Source: Phycisphaerales bacterium | GTDB taxonomy: Bacteria; Planctomycetota; Phycisphaerae; UBA1845 | Assembly: GCA_020852275.1 (NCBI GenBank) | Contig: JADZBE010000007.1 | Location: 62,001-126,000 of the forward strand | Direction: 5' to 3' | Length of the DNA: 64,000 nucleotides | In this document: positions 54,587-63,643 of the stretch, piece after piece | Layout: the number at the start of each line of letters is the position of its first letter | How positions within the stretch are numbered: the stretch's first letter is position 1 | The notes under the pieces: generated by a model | The model's input: only the letters and a program-made list of their open reading frames with translations | Told to the model about the DNA's origin: nothing | Databases searched by the model: none | Program-made: the position numbers and the translations under genes

Positions 54587-56545
54587 TTACCAGCGCGCCT
54601 TCTCTGTCGACAGCGGCCAGTTGTCCGTCCGAAACGGCGAGGCCGGGTAGCCGTCACGATTGAAAAAGCTCGGCACCGGCGCATCCTCCCAGGCAAAGCG
54701 CACGGCGACCGGTCGCTTGACTTGTGGGGAAGACACCATAATCGTTTCACCGTCCCTCTTCGCATCGGCCGCGACAAACTGCCGGTCTTCCCCGGCAATC
54801 GCAAATCCGGAAAGCGTTCCGCCGCGAACGTCGATCCCACTACCGATGTGATCAAAAGACAGTCGGATAGCGCCACCCTCAATCTTCATCGCTCGATAGC
54901 CGGGGCCATTGCAGGAAATATCCTTGCGTCCATAGGCGTCCGCCAGCGCCAGCCGCGAAAGACGCAGCCCCACGGTTTGCTTGTTCAATGGGTGAATGTC
55001 GCCCAAGTCCGGGACAAGGTCGGTGGTCACGACCATGCCGGTGTGAGGAACTTTCAGTGTCAATCGCTGCGCCTCGCGCAGCTCCGCAACAGAACCCACA
55101 GGTAAATTCCAGGTAGAGTATCCCGAGAATGGTGCAATCTGGACAAAGAAGAATGGGAGTTCATCGTCTCCCCAAACTTTGCGCCAGGCAGCAATCATCA
55201 TTGGAAAAGCCCTCTGGTACTGTGCTGCTCGGGCGATATTAGACTCTCCTTGGTACCAAATAAAGCCGCGAATTACCATCGGCGTCAATGGCGCAATCAT
55301 GGCGTTATACAAAACAGAGTTCTGCGGCGCAGGCGATTCCGGCGGGGGCGTTAGAGCGGATTGTAACACGCCCAGCCGATACTTCCATTGGCCGACGGGG
55401 GCCTTCTCCCCGCCGCGCTTCGCACAGGGCTGATCCGCCCCGGCCGTGAACCCGCCAAGTCCACCTGTGTCGTGCACGCGGATGACAATGCTGTTGCGCC
55501 CTGACTGCAGGTCGCTTCCAGAGACAGCGTAGACACGCGGAGTGCTCCAGTCAGAGGTCGCGCCGACGAGCTTTCCATTCACGTAGGTCCGGTCCTGATC
55601 GTCAATGGCGCCCAGCTCCAGTGTGACGGTCTGGCCCGCCCAAGAAGTTGGAATGTCAACGCTGCCGCGGAACCACGCCACGCCGTCGAAACCACCAAGT
55701 TCGGGCAAATCCCATGTCTTGTAAGCCGGCAGCGCCGTCCAGTCCTTATCGTCCAGAGAGGGATCTTCCCAATGACCCGCGGCCCCAGGATCCGCGGCGT
55801 CGTTCTTCGTGCGCCACGCAGCCATTGCGACATCGTAATCCTTCAGCGCTGCACGCCGCGATTCAAGGGAGGCCGCAAATTCCGGGTCCGCCAGCATCGC
55901 CGCTTCGGGAATCCACTTCTCGATCTCGGTCCCTCCCCACGAAGAGGCAATCAGGCCGATGGGGGTCTTGAGTTCCGTGTGCAAAGATCGCCCAAAATAA
56001 TAAGCCACGGCCGAGAATCTCCCCACTGTCTGTGCAGAGCACACTTCCCATTTACCCGTCACGTTGTCCAGGGGGGTGTTTGAACTGGATCGCTCCACCG
56101 TAAACAGGCGAATCTGGGGATGCTCTGCGGAGGCGATTTCCTCCTTGGAGTTCAGCGATGACGCCACGGGCCACTCCATGTTGGACTGGCCCGAGGCAAG
56201 CCACACATCGCCGAGGAGAACATCGTTAAGCGTAATGGTATTCTTGCCGGCAATGGTCAGGGTGTAAGGTCCGCCGGCATTGGGGGTTTTCAGCGCTACT
56301 TTCCATCGGCCTTCCGCGTTCGCCGTCGTCGCCGCAAGCTTGCCATCCCACGACGCCGTCACGGTAACGGACTCCATGGCGTCCGCCCATCCCCAGACTA
56401 CAACGTCGCAGTTCTGCTGCAAAACCATGTGATCCCCCAGCACGGCTGGCAATCGCACGTCCGCTGAAACAAAGCGAGCCAACAACGTGCAAGCAGCGAT
56501 CGGCGCAAAAACTCCTGTTACGCGACGCAATACCCGCTGGTTCAT
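54587..56545 (-). CDS. Sialate O-acetylesterase-like protein
   Basis: The 652-aa protein starts at ATG 56545; a signal peptide covers about residues 1-28 (ACTLLARFVSADVRLP). The SGNH/SASA blocks are clear: WLASGQSNMEWP (nucleophile Ser in GQSNMEW), ASSWGGTEIEKW, GFIWYQGESNI, and the Asp/His pair in DLGDIHPLNKQTVG. A jelly-roll insert (about 250-350) sits between blocks, as in family members. It should remove acetyl groups from sialic acids or related acetylated sugars in the periplasm. The gene lies between the symporter accessory gene and the isomerase. Confidence 0.92.
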   Translation of the reverse strand: MNQRVLRRVTGVFAPIAACTLLARFVSADVRLPAVLGDHMVLQQNCDVVVWGWADAMESVTVTASWDGKLAATTANAEGRWKVALKTPNAGGPYTLTIAGKNTITLNDVLLGDVWLASGQSNMEWPVASSLNSKEEIASAEHPQIRLFTVERSSSNTPLDNVTGKWEVCSAQTVGRFSAVAYYFGRSLHTELKTPIGLIASSWGGTEIEKWIPEAAMLADPEFAASLESRRAALKDYDVAMAAWRTKNDAADPGAAGHWEDPSLDDKDWTALPAYKTWDLPELGGFDGVAWFRGSVDIPTSWAGQTVTLELGAIDDQDRTYVNGKLVGATSDWSTPRVYAVSGSDLQSGRNSIVIRVHDTGGLGGFTAGADQPCAKRGGEKAPVGQWKYRLGVLQSALTPPPESPAPQNSVLYNAMIAPLTPMVIRGFIWYQGESNIARAAQYQRAFPMMIAAWRKVWGDDELPFFFVQIAPFSGYSTWNLPVGSVAELREAQRLTLKVPHTGMVVTTDLVPDLGDIHPLNKQTVGLRLSRLALADAYGRKDISCNGPGYRAMKIEGGAIRLSFDHIGSGIDVRGGTLSGFAIAGEDRQFVAADAKRDGETIMVSSPQVKRPVAVRFAWEDAPVPSFFNRDGYPASPFRTDNWPLSTEKARW

Positions 56546-56630
56546 TGTTCAATTCCAGAAAAAAGGAGATTTGCACGTGCCGCCCGGCACCCATGCCCTT
56601 TTATTGTAAGGCGGCCGCGCAGGCTAATCT

Positions 56631-56768
56631 TCAAGGTTGCGCGGTCGATCTAATCCGGCGCAGCATGGCGCGGATGTCCACAAGTCCACGCACAGCCACA
56701 TACACTGTAATCGTGGAATACCAGATCAGGCACGCGGTCACCAGCATTCCCCATAGCCACTTGTACAT
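56631..56768 (-). CDS. Small accessory membrane protein of the SSS symporter (45 aa)
   Basis: The predicted peptide is MYKWLWGMLVTACLIWYSTI followed by TVYVAVRGLVDIRAMLRRIR and STAQP. One helix carries an aromatic CLIWYSTITVYV core, and a basic amphipathic tail follows. GGGGGGAGA lies upstream with seven bases spacing. I recall peptides of this form directly after sodium:solute symporter genes in planctomycetes and other bacteria (symporter small accessory protein). It lies 49 bp after the symporter stop and before the esterase gene. Confidence 0.8.
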   Translation of the reverse strand: MYKWLWGMLVTACLIWYSTITVYVAVRGLVDIRAMLRRIRSTAQP

Positions 56769-56817
56769 TGCAAAGTCTCCCCCCTGCGCTCGCGGCAGTC
56801 GATGGCGCCGGAATATC

Positions 56818-58347
56818 TCAACCTGGGCTGATACCAGGGTCCTGCGGCGAAGCCGGCTTCAAGCAGGACCCCACGAACATCGCCAGCGCCGCAGCCGCAT
56901 AGGCCGCAATTCCCGAGTAGTTGGGTCCGATGCGCTGGGTCAGCTCAGCCGTAGCCGGAATCTTCTGCATGATCAGAAAACCCAGCGGAAACACGGCGCC
57001 GCATACAATCGCGCCCACCGCGCCCCAACTGTTCGCCCGCTTCCAGTAGCAACACGCGATCAGGAGGACCGACATGCTCGAAAGGTAAACAGAACCGGTA
57101 ATCGTGCAATAGGTCCAGAGATCACCTTCAAGCTTGTACCAAAGCCCGAACACAAGGAGATAAATCCCGATGCCGGCGACAATGAACCGGTTCCACAGAA
57201 GACCGCGACGTTCGGTCATTGCGCGTGTGCGGCGGAACGGCGCGAGGATGTCGTTGTAAATGACGCTCGCCCACGTCAGCATATAGGAGGAATCCGTGGA
57301 CATGTCGGCGGCCAGCATCGCCGCAACGAGCAGTCCCATTAACCCGACCGGCACAAACCGCGAAAGGAAGACGGGCATGGCGTACAGCGACGGATCCCTC
57401 TGCATGTCCGCGGTGAGCGGCTCCATCCATCCGCCGGCAAGGACGGCCAGAGCCGCAATTCCCCATAATCCCGGCACAAGGAACCGTGCGAAGAAGAAGA
57501 AAGCCGCGCCCGTGAACACCTTGCGCCCCGTGCGGGAATCCTTTGCGGCCAGAAGGCGCGCCGTCACGGCTTGCCAAGTCAAGGTGGCAGCGGTCTGAAT
57601 ACATATCTGATAGATGACAAAGGAGGGGCCCAGGTCCTTGTGGAGGAAAGGATTGAAGCCGCCGACTCCGTGGTGCGTCTCGACCGCGGTGACCAGCCTG
57701 TCCCATCCGATACTGCCGAGAATCAGGAAAGTAACCGCAAGGAGACCGGCGCTCATCACTACAAACTGCAGAAAATCGGTCACCAGGACAGACAGCATTC
57801 CACCGAGAATGGTATAAGCGGCAATGGCGGCAAGCAGCACGGTCATGGTGACACGCAAGTACCCGACGTCGAATCCGACCACGAGTACGAGGAATTCTCC
57901 ACCCACTCGGAGAAACATGCCCATATTCAGCAAACCGCCGAGCACGATCACGACGCCCGCAAGCCAGCGGATTCTCGATCCGAAGCGCTTTTCAAACAAT
58001 TCGGGAATGGTCACGACGCCAGAATCGCGCAACGGCTTGATGCAAAAGCCGGTGGCGCCGATCATCAGCATGGCGAGCGCCTGGATCAGTCCGGGCGTCG
58101 CGCCGGAGAAGCCGTACTTGTAACCGGCCTGAGCAGTATAGAGGCAGGTAATAATGCCGAATTCCGTGGCCGCCAGGGAAGCGATCCCCAGGTACACGTT
58201 CATTTCGCGCCCCGCGACAAGAAAATGATCGACCTTGGAGACGTACTTGCGGACCCAAAGCCCCGCGAGCATCGTGGCCAGCAGATAGAGTCCCACAATG
58301 GAACCGTCGATGTTCCAGTTAAAGTTTGTCACACTGCGGCTCCGCAT
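56818..58347 (-). CDS. Sodium:solute symporter (SSS family)
   Basis: This 509-aa protein starts at ATG 58347 or at GTG 58332. About thirteen membrane helices are readable. SSS features include VDHFLVAGREMNVYLGIASL, ATEFGIITCLYTAQAGYKYG, SGVVTIPELFEKRFGSRIRW and MLAADMSTDSSYMLTWASVI (sodium-site Ser/Thr region). The operon partners, sialate O-acetylesterase and a sugar isomerase, suggest import of a sialic acid or related sugar with Na+. It leads the operon; promoter elements are not evident in 58348-58510. Confidence 0.92.
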   Translation of the reverse strand: MRSRSVTNFNWNIDGSIVGLYLLATMLAGLWVRKYVSKVDHFLVAGREMNVYLGIASLAATEFGIITCLYTAQAGYKYGFSGATPGLIQALAMLMIGATGFCIKPLRDSGVVTIPELFEKRFGSRIRWLAGVVIVLGGLLNMGMFLRVGGEFLVLVVGFDVGYLRVTMTVLLAAIAAYTILGGMLSVLVTDFLQFVVMSAGLLAVTFLILGSIGWDRLVTAVETHHGVGGFNPFLHKDLGPSFVIYQICIQTAATLTWQAVTARLLAAKDSRTGRKVFTGAAFFFFARFLVPGLWGIAALAVLAGGWMEPLTADMQRDPSLYAMPVFLSRFVPVGLMGLLVAAMLAADMSTDSSYMLTWASVIYNDILAPFRRTRAMTERRGLLWNRFIVAGIGIYLLVFGLWYKLEGDLWTYCTITGSVYLSSMSVLLIACCYWKRANSWGAVGAIVCGAVFPLGFLIMQKIPATAELTQRIGPNYSGIAAYAAAALAMFVGSCLKPASPQDPGISPG

Positions 58348-58510
58348 TCACGACAGGGCACCTGACGCACATACCAGACAGTGGGCAATTGCACCGGGTG
58401 GGAACCGAGGCTCGGCGCTTCTGATGACCCGCGCGACGATGCCGCCGGGCATCATCGCGCGGGTCCACACGAAACTCGGGCACGCGGAAATCAGAATCTC
58501 CCTTGCACGG

Positions 58511-60721
58511 TCACGGCCCGGACACGGTCAGCGTAAACGAGCCGGAAGCGCCGCGGTAGCCGGCCACTCGTATGTAATAAGTCGTTCCCGCGGTGACGGC
58601 GCGCGAAAGACAGGAGTTGGCGCCGCCGCACGGCGAGCCGCCGCAGTCGTCGTTGCAGACAAGCTGGTTGCCGGAAGTCCCCGGACAGGCGGTATGCAGC
58701 GACAGCACGGTATCGTACAATGAGTTGCACGTGTTGACGTTCAACGTGCCTCCCCGCGGCGCTGTGTATTTGAACCAGACGTCCTTGCTGGTGGTGGATC
58801 GTCCGCAGGAAGCCGACCCGTCATTGGTCGCCGTAGAAGTCGAGCCGGAATACGTCCCGTTGCCCACGGTCGTGGCGTTGGCGCAGTTATTATTGTTTCC
58901 ACCTCCGCCTCCGCCGGACAGGGAGACGGTCATGCTGTATGTATTGCGGGTGTCATTGTACAGGTAGGCTCGGGCGTAGTAATCCGCGGCGCTGCCGCCG
59001 GCATGCGTGTAAGTGACCGTTTCGCTGTTTCCACTGCCCGTTGAGGAAGCGAGGATGGCCCCGCCGCAAGCAGAGTAAAGCGCGAGGTCGATATCACCAT
59101 TGGCATGTGTAAAGTTGAGGGTCAAGGTCAGGGTCTGCCCTGAGTTGAGCCTTACGGCATACCAATCCTCGTCGCCGCCGGAGTAGCGCTTGAGGACCAG
59201 GCTGGAATAAGTTCCCGCCGTCACGGTGCGCGCGGCGGCGCAGGAGTCGTTCTGCTCATACGCATCGTCGCTTCCCGCGCTGAGGTAACTGGAAATGTTG
59301 CCGTACGATGTGGCGAATGCCCCGTAATCATCATAACTCTCATCCGCGCAGGACGATGGTCCGCCATACAATTGACCGACCAGTTGCTGCGTGTCATTGC
59401 GGAAGATGCCTGAGCCGGAAGAGCCCGGCTCCGTCGGCGCGTCCGTCCAATCGATGCGGATAAAGCCCGCGGCGGCGCCGGAAACCTTGTTTCCAAAGCT
59501 GATGCGCTTGTACGCGCCGTCCGGATGGTGAATGCCCGTGCAGGCGGTGCCATTGGCCACGGCGCTGGAGCTCCATCCGGCCCAGCCCAGCCCACCGGGG
59601 ATGACGCCCTCCACCATGAGCAGGCTGTAGTCGGATCCACTGCTGTAAGACAGTCGCGTGCACACGGCGGATTGCGGCACGCTGGAGAGCGCCGGCGGTG
59701 TTCCATTGCAGGTGGACGTCTGGAAGAGCCAATAGATCTCCGAGTTCTGCGCGGTCCCGTTGGAGCCGATGCAATGGTTCGCGGTGAGCCAGTACGGCGT
59801 CTGGTCATTGGCCGTCGTGGTTATCATTGTGCCGGAGCAGAAGAGTGCGTCAGAGTTGATCGTGCCAATGCCCGCCGCAGCCCGCGCGACGGTCGCCCAT
59901 GCAGGGTAGCAGGTGACATCGTTATGGCACGCGCCCTCCAACCCGACGCCCTCGGCGAGCGGATCTTTGTACACCTGCTGACAGGCGGCGACCTGGAAGG
60001 AAACTTCCTGAAGGTCCTGTGGGAGGTCGAAGGCGTAGGCATGCGACTCGGCCTGCCCCGCGGCATCGGGGGTCGAGGTGCCCGGCACGAAATACTCGAT
60101 GCGGACGCGAGAGCCGAACGTCGTGGGCGTCCAGACTTCTCCATTCTCAAATGGCCCGGTTCCCTGATATGGACCCCAGACGCGCTGAGGAGCGTCCGGA
60201 GAATAGACGAAAACCTCCGCGCCCTCGGGCAGGTCCATGTCCGTCAGGTTGAGCCGCACGCCCAGCGCGTCCGGGACATCCACGTCCAGCAGCCAGACGT
60301 GGCCTACGCCGAAGATTTCGTACCAGCTTCCAAAGGCCGTGGCATTCAGCCCGAGCGCCCGCAGGAAACCGTAGCGAACGACCTTGTCCTCCAGCGCGCG
60401 CTGCGTATCCTCCGCGTGAATTCGGGCCCACGCCTGCTCGTTGACCGGGTCGAGCGCGAACGCCTCCACCGGCTCTGCCTGGAGGCCGAAGCGAATCGAG
60501 GGCGGCTCGATCGGCGCTTTCGCCGGGTTCTCGTGAAGGGGATCAACCAAGCCCCCTGCGCCGTCCATCGCCGCATCACCCAAGCCGGGCTGCTGCGCAT
60601 TGGCAGCACCGAGGGCCAAGCCCACCCACACTGCGAGCGCCGCCCACCCCCGTCCACACCCCTGAGCGGAGCCGACGCACCCGGAGGCGCGCCCCCACGA
60701 AACATGCTTGCTGACGGACAT
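58511..60721 (-). CDS. Secreted trypsin-like serine protease with C-terminal PPC domains
   Basis: This 736-aa protein starts at ATG 60721, six bases after GGAGGAA. A long signal peptide (about residues 1-42, ending GAANAQ) precedes an unassigned beta domain. The catalytic triad is visible: His in WLTANHCIG, Asp in GSDYSLLMVEG and Ser in EPGSSGSGIF, as in lysyl endopeptidase-type S1 proteases. Two PPC-type beta-sandwich domains follow (DDAYEQNDSCAAARTV, about 510-600, and CANATTVGNGTYSG, about 620-736), separated by a Gly/Asn linker. It probably digests extracellular protein, which fits the peptide importers elsewhere in the window. Confidence 0.92.
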   Translation of the reverse strand: MSVSKHVSWGRASGCVGSAQGCGRGWAALAVWVGLALGAANAQQPGLGDAAMDGAGGLVDPLHENPAKAPIEPPSIRFGLQAEPVEAFALDPVNEQAWARIHAEDTQRALEDKVVRYGFLRALGLNATAFGSWYEIFGVGHVWLLDVDVPDALGVRLNLTDMDLPEGAEVFVYSPDAPQRVWGPYQGTGPFENGEVWTPTTFGSRVRIEYFVPGTSTPDAAGQAESHAYAFDLPQDLQEVSFQVAACQQVYKDPLAEGVGLEGACHNDVTCYPAWATVARAAAGIGTINSDALFCSGTMITTTANDQTPYWLTANHCIGSNGTAQNSEIYWLFQTSTCNGTPPALSSVPQSAVCTRLSYSSGSDYSLLMVEGVIPGGLGWAGWSSSAVANGTACTGIHHPDGAYKRISFGNKVSGAAAGFIRIDWTDAPTEPGSSGSGIFRNDTQQLVGQLYGGPSSCADESYDDYGAFATSYGNISSYLSAGSDDAYEQNDSCAAARTVTAGTYSSLVLKRYSGGDEDWYAVRLNSGQTLTLTLNFTHANGDIDLALYSACGGAILASSTGSGNSETVTYTHAGGSAADYYARAYLYNDTRNTYSMTVSLSGGGGGGNNNNCANATTVGNGTYSGSTSTATNDGSASCGRSTTSKDVWFKYTAPRGGTLNVNTCNSLYDTVLSLHTACPGTSGNQLVCNDDCGGSPCGGANSCLSRAVTAGTTYYIRVAGYRGASGSFTLTVSGP

Positions 60722-60981
60722 GCAGTTCCTCCGTGAAAAGAATGGAATGAAAACAGCCAGCCCCCGTGGGGTGACATATCGCAAGTGCATGAAGGCGGAT
60801 TGTGCAGGCGCGGAGAGGCCGTTGCAAGGGAAAAACGGCGCCGGTACGCGGGCGGCACGGGTTCGCTGCTGCAGACCCGTGTCGTCCGGCGGGCGCCGTG
60901 GGCCGTTTCCACACCGTCGGCGCCCCGCCCCCGGGCGACACCCTCCTGGCAGCGAACCCGCGCGTCGGCGTCAGAGTGTGC
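60722..60981. other. Intergenic region with a partial dispersed repeat
   Basis: GGAGGAA at 60726-60732 is the protease ribosome site on the minus strand. At about 60856-60880 ACGGGTTCGCTGCTGCAGAC resembles the GGGTCCGCTGCTGCGGACCC half of the dispersed repeat at 16240-16338. Nothing else is recognised. Confidence 0.5.
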
Positions 60982-61905
60982 TCAGGGACCGTAAATCGTC
61001 TTGCCCATCATCGACAGGATCAGCTCCGTGGCGAGTTCGGCCGTGCTGTTGCGCACATCCAGCGCCGGGTTCGTCTCGACCACGTCCAGCGCGATAATGT
61101 GCTTCAGCTCGGCGGAGAGGAGCTCCATCACCAGGTGCGCCTCGCGGTAACTGAGCCCTCCGGGTACGGGCGTGCCGGTGCCGGGCGCCACCTGCGGGTC
61201 GATGACGTCCATGTCGAACTGCACATGCACCGCGTCGGCGCGCGCGCCGACCCACTCCACGGCCTGCTGCATGACGCGGTACATGCCCTGCTCGTCGATT
61301 TCGCGCATCGTAAATACGCGAATTCCCTGTTCGCGCAGCGTTTCGCGCTCACCCGGGTCGAGGTCGCGCACGCCGACCAGCACGACGTCCGCGCCGCGCA
61401 CCTTCGGTCCATCAACCTGCAGATTCACGAACGCCGGCCAGCCGATGCCCAGCGCCACGGCCAGTGGCATGCCGTGGATGTTCCCCGTGGGCGTCGACTG
61501 CGGCGAGTTCATGTCGCCGTGGGCGTCGATCCAGAGGAGGCCGAGCCTCCTGCCGCTTGAGCGCGTGAACGAAGCGCTGCCGGCGATGCTGCCGATCGCC
61601 ACGCTGTGATCGCCCCCGAGCACAAGAGGAAACTGCCCGCCCTGAAGCGTCTCCTGGACCAGAGCGGCGAGCTGGCGGTTCACGTCCAGGACCGGCTCGT
61701 GAAAGCGCAGCTGCGGGTCCTTTGCTTCGACGGTCTCGAAGACGCGCGTCTTGATGTCGCCCCAGTCGGTGACCTGGTGGCCAAGCTGCTGCAAGCGGCG
61801 CTGCAAACCGGTCACGCGGATGGCGGACGGACCCATGTCCACGCCGCGCCTCCCCGCGCCCATGTCGAGGGGCACGCCAATCAATCGGATATCGCGTTTC
61901 TGCAT
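60982..61905 (-). CDS. rocF: Arginase
   Basis: The 307-aa protein starts at ATG 61905 (MQKRDIRLIGVPLDMGAGRR); the open frame up to 62043 enters the tRNA gene and is rejected. The ureohydrolase metal-site motifs are all there: GGDHSVAIGSI, WIDAHGDMN and FDMDVIDPQVAPGTGTPVPG. It hydrolyses arginine to ornithine and urea using two Mn2+ in the cytoplasm. Formiminoglutamase or agmatinase are less likely given VTGLQRRL and the overall match with the arginase class. It follows the tRNA gene on the same strand. Confidence 0.92.
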   Translation of the reverse strand: MQKRDIRLIGVPLDMGAGRRGVDMGPSAIRVTGLQRRLQQLGHQVTDWGDIKTRVFETVEAKDPQLRFHEPVLDVNRQLAALVQETLQGGQFPLVLGGDHSVAIGSIAGSASFTRSSGRRLGLLWIDAHGDMNSPQSTPTGNIHGMPLAVALGIGWPAFVNLQVDGPKVRGADVVLVGVRDLDPGERETLREQGIRVFTMREIDEQGMYRVMQQAVEWVGARADAVHVQFDMDVIDPQVAPGTGTPVPGGLSYREAHLVMELLSAELKHIIALDVVETNPALDVRNSTAELATELILSMMGKTIYGP

Positions 61906-62003
61906 GAATCTGCTGATCCGCCAAACCGGGCGTTGCTCTTCTCCACCGAAGCGGGCGTCACACCAATACGCCAAGCCGTCCCTGACCCACAGCCCGTCGC
62001 CAA

Positions 62004-62086
62004 TGCGGCTGAGAGGACTCGAACCTCCACGCCTTTTGGGCACCAGATCCTAAGTCTGGCGCGTCTGCCAATTCCGCCACAGCCGC
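62004..62086 (-). tRNA. tRNA-Leu (anticodon UAG)
   Basis: The reverse strand folds as a class II tRNA of 83 nt: acceptor GCGGCTG pairs with CAGCCGC, anticodon stem CCAGA/TCTGG with loop CTTAGGA (anticodon TAG), a variable arm near TGCCCAAAAGGCGT, and T-loop GGTTCGAGTCC. The 3' CCA is not encoded. It decodes CUN leucine codons, mainly CUA and CUG. Confidence 0.97.
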
Positions 62087-62233
62087 CCGGCGGTCGCCGT
62101 CCAACGACCGATCCTGTCTCGCGCGAGCCAGTTTCCGGCGCGCGGGGGCTTCGTCCAACGAAGCACCCATTATTCCCTCGAAGGCGGCATAAGCCAAACG
62201 GGGCGGCCTACTCCCGGGGGCCGGCGCGGAGCT

Positions 62234-63643
62234 TCACGCCGGTTCACAGACAAACGGCGCCAGCTCCGCGTGGCCTTGGGTGATGATGCGGCGATCGAGG
62301 TGTCCGGTCTGAATGAGGATGATTCGGATCAGGTTGGCGGCGCATAGGAGGGCCACCGACGGGAAGACCCACGCTCGCAGCCGTGGGCGTGACCTCGCAT
62401 GTTCAAGGAGGGCGGACAGTCCCAAGACCAGGAGGACGGCGCAGCAGGTGTACCGTCGCGAATAACCCGGACAGTAGGCAAACGAGTAGATGGCGACGTA
62501 GGCCGCAAAGCCCACCGCCAGGGCGGCCAGCACCGGATCTTCCCGCCGGCGTCGCAGCGAAATCGCCAACCCTGTTAGCGCGAAGGCGGTCAGCGGATAA
62601 ACCGAAAGCAGGCCCGTCTGCGGCGCCCACATCTCCAGATCGAACCGGGGCAACGTCAGCCTGGGTCCATACTGCGCCACGCGACCCAGCAGGCTACCCT
62701 CCGTCACGAGGTTCAGCGTCACCTGCGGCAGCAGGCACACCGCCGCCGCCGGCATGACCAGCATGATCCAGCGCAGACCTGGGCGATGACCGGTCTCCTC
62801 GTTTCGCTCGAGGATGCGAGGCCAGACGACCAGCACCGGGACGAGCAGCCAGACCACGTCGTAGTACCGGACGGCGACGGTCATGCCGCAGCACAGTCCC
62901 AGCGCCAGCGCGCCGCGACGGCTCCAGCCACCGCGGCGAATCCGATCAGACAGCCGGCAGGTCAGCGCGAGCAGCCCCATGCTTGCGGCATGGCTCATCG
63001 TCGGTTCGGCGAAAGCGTAGTACATCGCGCCGGTCCCGGCGGACACCGCGGCGGTTGCCCAGGCCGCTGCCGCCGGCGAGGTTCGCCGGCGCGCCAGGAC
63101 GAATGAAGCCCAAAGACCGGCGCATCCCAGCCCGAGATGAGGAAGGGGGACGACGGTTGCGTAGAAGAACGAGTAGCCATCCCGCGGAAGCGGGCGCGCG
63201 GCGAAGAGGTTGTGCAGCGCGGTGAGCGCGTCGGCGATGGGCAGCGCCGGAAGCGCGAGAATCGACCAGCCGACGGGCATGATGTTGGAGACCCGATTGT
63301 TGGTGGACAGGAGGGACAGGTACGTCTCTCGCGCGGCGCCGAGACCGGGCGAGGATCGAAGGTCGTTCGCCAGGTCGAGATCGCCGTCGAAATACCATGA
63401 GTGGGCGTGAGCGTAGTAGAGGTAGCCATCGACGGTGGCAAACGCGTGCCCGTAGTGCCTGATCGTGTACGTGTAGAGAGCAAGCCCGGCGAGCAGGGTC
63501 GCAAGAACCGGCAGGGGAAGGGATTTGACCCAAGCCACGAGCAGGTTCCGCCAACCCGCCTGAACCGCGCGCAGGGAACGCAGCGGCGCCCGCTCCAATT
63601 CAAGAGTCGGAGAGGTCCAGGTGGATCGGCTGTACCCGTTCAC
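62234..63643 (-). CDS. GT39-like glycosyltransferase / multi-pass membrane protein
   Basis: About 469 aa from a GTG at 63643 (VNGYSRSTWTSPTLELER); the frame is open to 63982, but those residues derive from dispersed repeats. No ribosome site supports either start. About ten membrane helices are present. The first periplasmic loop has an acidic pattern (FATVDGYLYYAHAHSWYFDG, then DLDLANDL) like the catalytic loop of ArnT/PMT-type GT-C enzymes. It likely transfers a sugar from a lipid-linked donor, with unknown acceptor. Confidence 0.65.
   Translation of the reverse strand: MNGYSRSTWTSPTLELERAPLRSLRAVQAGWRNLLVAWVKSLPLPVLATLLAGLALYTYTIRHYGHAFATVDGYLYYAHAHSWYFDGDLDLANDLRSSPGLGAARETYLSLLSTNNRVSNIMPVGWSILALPALPIADALTALHNLFAARPLPRDGYSFFYATVVPLPHLGLGCAGLWASFVLARRRTSPAAAAWATAAVSAGTGAMYYAFAEPTMSHAASMGLLALTCRLSDRIRRGGWSRRGALALGLCCGMTVAVRYYDVVWLLVPVLVVWPRILERNEETGHRPGLRWIMLVMPAAAVCLLPQVTLNLVTEGSLLGRVAQYGPRLTLPRFDLEMWAPQTGLLSVYPLTAFALTGLAISLRRRREDPVLAALAVGFAAYVAIYSFAYCPGYSRRYTCCAVLLVLGLSALLEHARSRPRLRAWVFPSVALLCAANLIRIILIQTGHLDRRIITQGHAELAPFVCEPA

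Noticed and set aside
60982-62043. Longer arginase starting at 62043
   Set aside because: The extra 46 codons overlap the tRNA-Leu gene and intergenic sequence, while ATG 61905 begins the conserved IRLIGVPLDMGAGRRG block.
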